Below, piece by piece: positions 6,834 through 10,476 of a stretch of 10,476 bases of DNA. This DNA is from an uncultured bacterium (lineage in GTDB: Bacteria; Methylomirabilota; Methylomirabilia; Rokubacteriales; CSP1-6), in contig CAMLFJ010000060.1 of assembly GCA_946479205.1 (NCBI GenBank), positions 1 through 10,476 of the forward strand, given 5' to 3'. The notes beneath the pieces are model-generated. The model saw only the letters and a list, made by a program, of their open reading frames with translations. It ran no database searches and was not told the DNA's origin. The stretch's first letter is position 1; each line of letters starts with the position of its first letter. Both the position numbers and the translations under genes were made by a program.

Positions 6834-6839
6834 GACGCC

Positions 6840-7397
6840 ATGCGCTGGCTGTGGCCGGTCCTGCTCGCGGTGCTGGTCGGCGGCTGCGCGACCGCCTTCC
6901 CGGAGTCGGTGATGCGCACGGTGGACACCCGGATCACCGCCGACGAGCTCCTGCGTGATCCGGCCGCCCTGAAGGGCGCGCGGGTCATCCTGGGCGGCGA
7001 GATCCTGGCCGTCCAGCCCCGCCCCGGTCTCACCGAGATCGAGCTCCTCGCGCGGCGGCTGCGGGGCGACGACTCCCCCGAGCGCAGCGACCGCTCGCCC
7101 GGGCGGGTATTGCTGCACACCCCCGAGTTCCTCGATCCGGCCGTCTACGCCATGGGCCGGCGGATCACGGTGGTCGGTGAGGTCACCGGCGTGGAGGAGC
7201 GGAAGATCGGCGAGGTGCCCTATCGGTACCCGCTGATCAGGGTGGAGCGCATCCGTCTCTGGCCCAAGGAGGTGGCGGTGGGATCGGCGTATTATCCATA
7301 TCCAGGGCCGTATCCCTGGGGCTACGGCCCGTACGGCCCCTACTACGACCCCTTCTACATCGGCCCGCGCCGGTACTATCCCGGCTGGTGGTGGTAG
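6840..7397 (+). CDS. Slp-family outer-membrane lipoprotein with aromatic C-terminal tail
   Basis: The 185-residue precursor has a lipoprotein signal peptide with lipobox VGGC, so Cys16 would be lipidated. The mature domain follows the Slp pattern: LLRDPAALKGARVILGGEI (37-55) and TEIELL (65-70). It continues with GRVLLHTPEFLDPAVYAMG (88-106), RITVVGEVTGVEERKIGEV (108-126), then PYRYPLIRVERIRLWP (127-142). In enterobacteria Slp is a starvation- or stress-inducible outer-membrane lipoprotein of unclear mechanism. Residues 151-185 are a low-complexity Tyr/Pro/Gly tail with 11 Tyr and 4 Trp, ending in three tryptophans. The open frame extends upstream to 6432, but ATG 6840 gives the signal peptide and lies just after a promoter. 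The gene ends 22 bp before the convergent M16 gene; only a weak 5-bp hairpin lies between, so no terminator is called. Confidence 0.87.
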   Translation: MRWLWPVLLAVLVGGCATAFPESVMRTVDTRITADELLRDPAALKGARVILGGEILAVQPRPGLTEIELLARRLRGDDSPERSDRSPGRVLLHTPEFLDPAVYAMGRRITVVGEVTGVEERKIGEVPYRYPLIRVERIRLWPKEVAVGSAYYPYPGPYPWGYGPYGPYYDPFYIGPRRYYPGWWW

Positions 7398-7419
7398 CGG
7401 GCGCACCCCGCGCACGGCC

Positions 7420-8709
7420 CTACTTCCCGATCTGCACGTCCGAGAAGCTCGCGGGGTCGAGGTGCTTCGCGGCGACACGCTGGATGTCGGCCGCGGTGAC
7501 CCGGCCGATCCGCTCCTTGTAGCGCTCCGGGTAGTCGAGCCCGAGTCCGTTCTCTTCCACCGCGCCCAGGAACCGCGCGAGCTTGCCCGAGGTGTCGAGG
7601 CGTAGCGGGAAGCTACCGATCAAGTAGGACTTGGCCAAGGACAGCTCCCGCGGGGCCACCGGCTCCCGTCCGAGCCGCGTCATCTCCGCGCGGGTGAGTT
7701 GCGCCGCCTCCACCACTCCGTCGGTCCGCGTCTGGAGCGAGACGAGGTACGAGGCGCCGTATCGCGCCGGCATGAGGGAGCTATAGACCGAGTAGGCGAG
7801 GCCCCGCTCTTCCCGCACGCGCGTGTAGAGCCGGGACGCAGACCCGCCCCCCAGAATGTAGGTCGCCACCGACAGCGCGAAGTAGTCGGGATCGTCCTGC
7901 CTGATGGACGGCCGCCCGAGCAGCAAGGTGGTCTGGGTCAGGTCCCGCACGATCTTCTTTTCCTGGGCGGGCGTGACCGGCGGCGCCTTCGGCACCGGGG
8001 GCAGCGGCTCGGCGGGAGCGGTCCAGCCGCCGAGCCGCTGCAGCAGCTCGCGCCGGATCTCCGCCACCGTCACGTCGCCAACCGCGACGATGTTCGCCCC
8101 GTCCGGCCGGTAGTGCCGCTGGTAGAAGGCGGTCACCTGCTCCCGCGTGAGCTTGCCCACGGATTCGATGGTGCCGGGCACCGGCCGCCCGTACGGATGC
8201 CCGGGGAACATCAGCCGGCTCAGCTCCCGGGCCGCCACCGTCTCCGGCTCCTGCTCCGAGCGGCGCAGGCCCCCCTGGATGTCCGTCACCTGGCGCGCGA
8301 GCTCGTCGGGAGCGAAGGCCGGCTGCAGCAGCACCTCGGCGAGCAGGTCCAGCCCGAGCGCGAGGTCCTTCTTGAGCACCGAGAGCGTGACGGTGGCCCC
8401 GTCGCTGCCCGCGCCGGCCTCGAGACTGCCCCCCACGAACTCGATCGCGCGATCCACCTCCGGGCCGGTCCGCCGCGCGGTGCCGCGCGTGAGCAGCGCG
8501 GCGGTGAGGTTGGCCACACCCAGCGCGTCCGCCGGATCGTGCACCGCTCCGGCGGGCAGGCCCACGCGCACCACCACGATGGGGATCGCGGGTCGCTCGG
8601 CCACCAGCAGCACCGCCCCGTTCGCCAGCACCTCGCGGTGGGCCAGCGGGCCCGCCGCCTGGGCGGGGCCGGCGAGCAGGAGCAGCAGCACGGCCAGGAT
8701 CACTCGCAT
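7420..8709 (-). CDS. M16-family (insulinase-like) protein, probable non-catalytic subunit, exported
   Basis: The 429-residue precursor has a Sec signal peptide (MRVILAVLLLLLAGPAQA, cut near residue 18). The two M16 half-domains are visible. The N-terminal one runs from VLANGAVLLVAER (27-39) through DALGVANLTAALLTRGT (61-77), where active M16 enzymes have an HxxEH zinc motif in GLAHFLEH. Here it reads N-L-T-A-A, with no His or Glu ligands. The C-terminal half contains QTTLLLGRP (259-267), the glycine-rich YILGGGSASRLYTRVREERGLAYSVYS (284-310) with the Arg/Tyr substrate-binding type signature, and FARFLGAVEE-like sequence (379-387). The HPYGRPVPGT block (171-180) is also typical. Non-catalytic M16 subunits normally pair with a zinc-bearing subunit that is often encoded next door, but none is adjacent here. 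GAGAGG precedes the ATG at 8707-8709 by five to six bases. It follows the ABC permease by 14 bp and is probably co-transcribed with it. Confidence 0.88.
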   Translation of the reverse strand: MRVILAVLLLLLAGPAQAAGPLAHREVLANGAVLLVAERPAIPIVVVRVGLPAGAVHDPADALGVANLTAALLTRGTARRTGPEVDRAIEFVGGSLEAGAGSDGATVTLSVLKKDLALGLDLLAEVLLQPAFAPDELARQVTDIQGGLRRSEQEPETVAARELSRLMFPGHPYGRPVPGTIESVGKLTREQVTAFYQRHYRPDGANIVAVGDVTVAEIRRELLQRLGGWTAPAEPLPPVPKAPPVTPAQEKKIVRDLTQTTLLLGRPSIRQDDPDYFALSVATYILGGGSASRLYTRVREERGLAYSVYSSLMPARYGASYLVSLQTRTDGVVEAAQLTRAEMTRLGREPVAPRELSLAKSYLIGSFPLRLDTSGKLARFLGAVEENGLGLDYPERYKERIGRVTAADIQRVAAKHLDPASFSDVQIGK

Positions 8710-8723
8710 GGGCGCCTCTCTCG

Positions 8724-9851
8724 TCAATCGAGTTGCTTGCGGAACTTGAGCACCGCCAGGGAGAAGACCACCGTCCCGAAGATCACCAGCGGCACGAGCG
8801 AGGGCCACAGGTACTCGAAGCCCACGCCCTTGAGGATGATACCGCGCACGATCTTCAGGAAATAGGTCAGCGGGATGATCGCGGCCAGGTACTGCGCCCC
8901 GGTCGGCATGCCCTCGATGGGAAAGAGCAGCCCGGAGAGGTAGATCGACGGGAGAAAGGTGAGGAACGCGAGCTGCATGGCCTGCGGCACCGTACGGGAG
9001 GCCGTTGACAGCAGGATCCCCACCCCCAGGGTGCCCATCATGAACACGAGCGACAGCGCGTAGAGCAGCGGCAGGCTGCCCCGGATCGGCACGTCGAAGA
9101 CGAAGTGGGCGACCACGAGCGCCATGGTCATCTGGCCGAAGGCGACCAGCAGGTTCGGCACGATCTTGCCGAGCAGGAGCTCCCAGCGCCGGATGGGGCT
9201 CACGATCAGCGCCTCCAGGGTGCCCTTCTCGCGCTCGCGCACCACCGAGACTGCCATCGCGGTGATGGTGGTCTGCATCAGGAGCGCGCCGATCAGCCCC
9301 GGCACGATGAAGATGGCGGACACGAGGTCCGGGTTGTACCAGGCGCGGACCCGCACGTCCACCGGCGGCTCCGCCTGGCGGGAGAGCCGGGTGCCCTCGA
9401 GCGTCTGGGTCAGCACCTGGAGCGAGCGCTGGGCCCCGAGCGAGGTGGCCGCGTTGAGCGCGGCAGTCGCCACCTGGGGGTCCGAGGCGTCCACGATCAC
9501 CTGGATCGCGGCGTCCTGCCGCGTGAGCCGGCGGGCATAGTCGGGCGGGATCACCACGCCCACCTTGGCCTCGCCCGAGTCGATGAGGCGCGTCAGCTCC
9601 TTGTGGCTGGTCACGCGGCGCCGGACGTCGAAGTACTGGCTGTTCTCCATCGCCTCGAGGAAGAGCCGGGCTTCGAGGCTGCCCGACTGCTCGAAGACCG
9701 CGGTAGGGATGTGCTTGACGTCGGTGTTGATGGCCCAGCCGAAAATGAACAGCATGCCCACCGGCACCGCCAGGGCGAGCACGAGCGCGAGCATGTCGCG
9801 CTTGAGGTGGATGAACTCCTTCACGATGATGCCGAGCAGGCGCGAGCCCAT
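8724..9851 (-). CDS. ABC-2 type transporter permease (YhhJ/YbhS/YbhR-like)
   Basis: This 375-residue inner-membrane permease has the ABC-2 exporter layout: a cytoplasmic start KEFIHLKRD (11-19), a first membrane helix (about 21-40), a large extracytoplasmic loop (about 41-175), then five helices (about 177-203, 228-252, 261-283, 290-311 and 349-367). The cytoplasmic segment VREREKGTLEALIVSPIRRWELLLGK (204-229) is the hallmark that contacts the ATPase; FLPSIYLSGLLFPIEGMP (299-316) is also characteristic. Relatives export drugs, lipids or small molecules; the cargo here cannot be told. The ATG at 9849-9851 directly abuts the ATPase TAG (TAGATG). The likely ribosome binding site GAGGGG (minus strand, 9863-9858) lies six bases before the ATG and is part of a palindromic repeat. 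In many related cassettes two permeases follow the ATPase; here only one is present, followed by the M16 gene. Confidence 0.93.
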   Translation of the reverse strand: MGSRLLGIIVKEFIHLKRDMLALVLALAVPVGMLFIFGWAINTDVKHIPTAVFEQSGSLEARLFLEAMENSQYFDVRRRVTSHKELTRLIDSGEAKVGVVIPPDYARRLTRQDAAIQVIVDASDPQVATAALNAATSLGAQRSLQVLTQTLEGTRLSRQAEPPVDVRVRAWYNPDLVSAIFIVPGLIGALLMQTTITAMAVSVVREREKGTLEALIVSPIRRWELLLGKIVPNLLVAFGQMTMALVVAHFVFDVPIRGSLPLLYALSLVFMMGTLGVGILLSTASRTVPQAMQLAFLTFLPSIYLSGLLFPIEGMPTGAQYLAAIIPLTYFLKIVRGIILKGVGFEYLWPSLVPLVIFGTVVFSLAVLKFRKQLD

Positions 9852-10476
9852 CTAGGTCCCCTCACCCTGCCGCCCCTCACCCTGCCCTCTCTTCAGGGGG
9901 GAGAGGGTGTCGGACGTGCCCCCTCTCCCCTCTGGGGAGAGGGCCGGGGTGAGGGGCGCTTCCGGGTTGAGGGCGCGGAGCTGCTCGCGCAGGCGGGCCT
10001 TGCGCTGCTTGTCCACGAAGGAGACGAAGAGATCCTCGACCGAGGGCTCCACCTCCTGCACCCAGCGGACCTCGAGCCCTCGGTCCCTCAGATGCCGCTC
10101 CACGTCGGCCGGGGTGAGGGCGTGATCGCCCACGACCAGGCGCAGCCGCGCCCCGACGCGCTGCACCTCCTCGATGGCGTCCCAGTCGCCCAGGACGTCG
10201 GCGGCGCGGCGCAGCTCCGCGGTCTCCACCTCCATGACCGGCTGGCGGAAGGTCGTGGTCTTGATGGACGCGGGCGAGCCCTGGGCGATGAGCTTGCCCT
10301 GGTAGATGAAGCCGAGCGTGTCGCAGAGCTCGGCCTCGTCCATGTAGTGGGTGGTCACCAGGATCGTGGTGCCCTCGTCGGCCAGCCGCCGGATCAGGCC
10401 CCAGAAGTTCCGTCGCGAGACCGGATCGACGCCCGCGGTGGGCTCGTCGAGGAACAGCACGTGCGGATGGTGGAGC
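9852..10476 (-). CDS. ABC transporter ATPase, C-terminal part (cut by window edge)
   Basis: About 207 residues are visible, starting within Walker B: VLFLDEPTAGVDPVSRR (about visible residues 6-22), including the D-loop. The H-loop follows in ILVTTHYMDEAE, and then a DrrA/YbhF-like C-terminal region with GFIYQGKLIAQGSP and a small regulatory domain ending in VEPSVEDLFVSFVDKQRKARLREQLRALNP. Walker A and the ABC signature lie beyond the window. The protein powers export through the adjacent permease. The family usually ends soon after the 'SVEDLFVSFV' helix. Here 34 more residues, rich in Gly/Pro/Ser/Arg (PLTPALSPEGRG, then a tail with two QGEG repeats), are encoded entirely by a palindromic intergenic-type repeat (9855-9956). 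This tail is probably an accidental extension and not a functional domain. The TAG stop is followed without a gap by the permease ATG. Confidence 0.93.
   Translation of the reverse strand, partial: LHHPHVLFLDEPTAGVDPVSRRNFWGLIRRLADEGTTILVTTHYMDEAELCDTLGFIYQGKLIAQGSPASIKTTTFRQPVMEVETAELRRAADVLGDWDAIEEVQRVGARLRLVVGDHALTPADVERHLRDRGLEVRWVQEVEPSVEDLFVSFVDKQRKARLREQLRALNPEAPLTPALSPEGRGGTSDTLSPLKRGQGEGRQGEGT
9858..9956. repeat. Palindromic repeat with duplicated arm, inside the ATPase 3' end
   Basis: The element carries the CCCTCACCC/GAGAGGG words of the palindromic repeats dispersed between genes in many high-GC genomes. An exact 14-bp direct repeat, CCCCTCACCCTGCC, occurs at 9858-9871 and 9873-9886. 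The 10-bp word at the opposite edge, GGGTGAGGGG (9947-9956), is its perfect inverse. An inner inverted repeat pairs GGGGAGAGGG (9898-9907) with CCCTCTCCCC (9921-9930) around a 13-nt loop. A further GAGAGGG at 9937-9943 can pair with CCCTCTC at 9885-9891. Read in the ATPase frame it encodes the peptide LTPALSPEGRG, a familiar by-product of such repeats. No transposase or flanking target-site duplication is seen. Confidence 0.85.

Noticed and set aside
7302..7319. Inverted repeat CCAGGG-CCGTAT-CCCTGG inside the lipoprotein gene.
   Set aside because: It lies in the Tyr/Pro/Gly-coding tail where codon repetition readily makes such words. I see no regulatory context.
7397..7411. Possible terminator hairpin GCGGG-loop-CCCGC between the convergent lipoprotein and M16 genes.
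   Set aside because: The stem is only five base pairs, there is no U-tract on either strand, and it overlaps the stop codon. Chance GC pairing is likely.
6165..7478. A 437-codon minus-strand frame across the lipoprotein gene and the exported-protein gene.
   Set aside because: It runs opposite the motif-rich Slp lipoprotein and out of frame with the signal-peptide protein, with low-complexity Arg/Gly/Pro content.
9858..9956. Consideration of the tandem and inverted repeats as a CRISPR array or an insertion-sequence end.
   Set aside because: There is no spacer periodicity, cas gene, transposase or target duplication. Composition and words fit dispersed palindromic repeats of high-GC genomes.

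Overview
This is a high-GC bacterial chromosomal window, about 70 % G+C by eye. Genes are densely packed, gaps are short, and GTG starts are frequent. Gene content (AsmA-like protein, Slp-type outer-membrane lipoprotein, M16 peptidase-like secreted protein, short citrate synthase, diaminopimelate epimerase) indicates a Gram-negative, double-membraned bacterium. I suspect a soil or subsurface lineage such as Rokubacteria/Methylomirabilota or a deltaproteobacterial relative, but this is a guess from gene style and not from any marker. I saw no rRNA, tRNA, CRISPR array or transposase, and no gap longer than 97 bp.

Layout. (1) Positions 1-2234, all on the minus strand: citrate synthase, then a family 2 glycosyltransferase, then the first 86 residues of a DapF-like epimerase that runs off the left edge. 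(2) Positions 2235-2331 form a divergent control region, followed by a class I SAM-dependent methyltransferase on the plus strand. (3) Positions 3164-6781 on the minus strand look like one transcription unit: an exported protein of unknown function, a small thioredoxin-fold protein, a zinc-independent quinone oxidoreductase and an AsmA-like membrane-anchored protein. Its last gene overlaps the methyltransferase tail to tail by 32 bp. (4) Positions 6782-6839 form a second, very compact divergent promoter region that also drives an Slp-family lipoprotein on the plus strand. (5) Positions 7420-10476 on the minus strand are an ABC-2 type export cassette: the C-terminal part of an ATPase, an integral-membrane permease, and an exported M16-family protein that lacks the zinc-binding motif.

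Most of this is ordinary cell-envelope and central-metabolism content. Four points stand out. The epimerase has serine where DapF has its first catalytic cysteine. A palindromic intergenic-type repeat has become coding sequence at the ATPase C-terminus and supplies the likely ribosome binding site of the permease, with a duplicated arm that could form two competing stems. Three genes have promoter -10 elements placed only 6-8 nt before the start codon, which predicts leaderless mRNAs. The M16 protein looks like the non-catalytic half of a pair, yet no catalytic partner lies beside it. I did not find a convincing undescribed defence, mobile or biosynthetic system.
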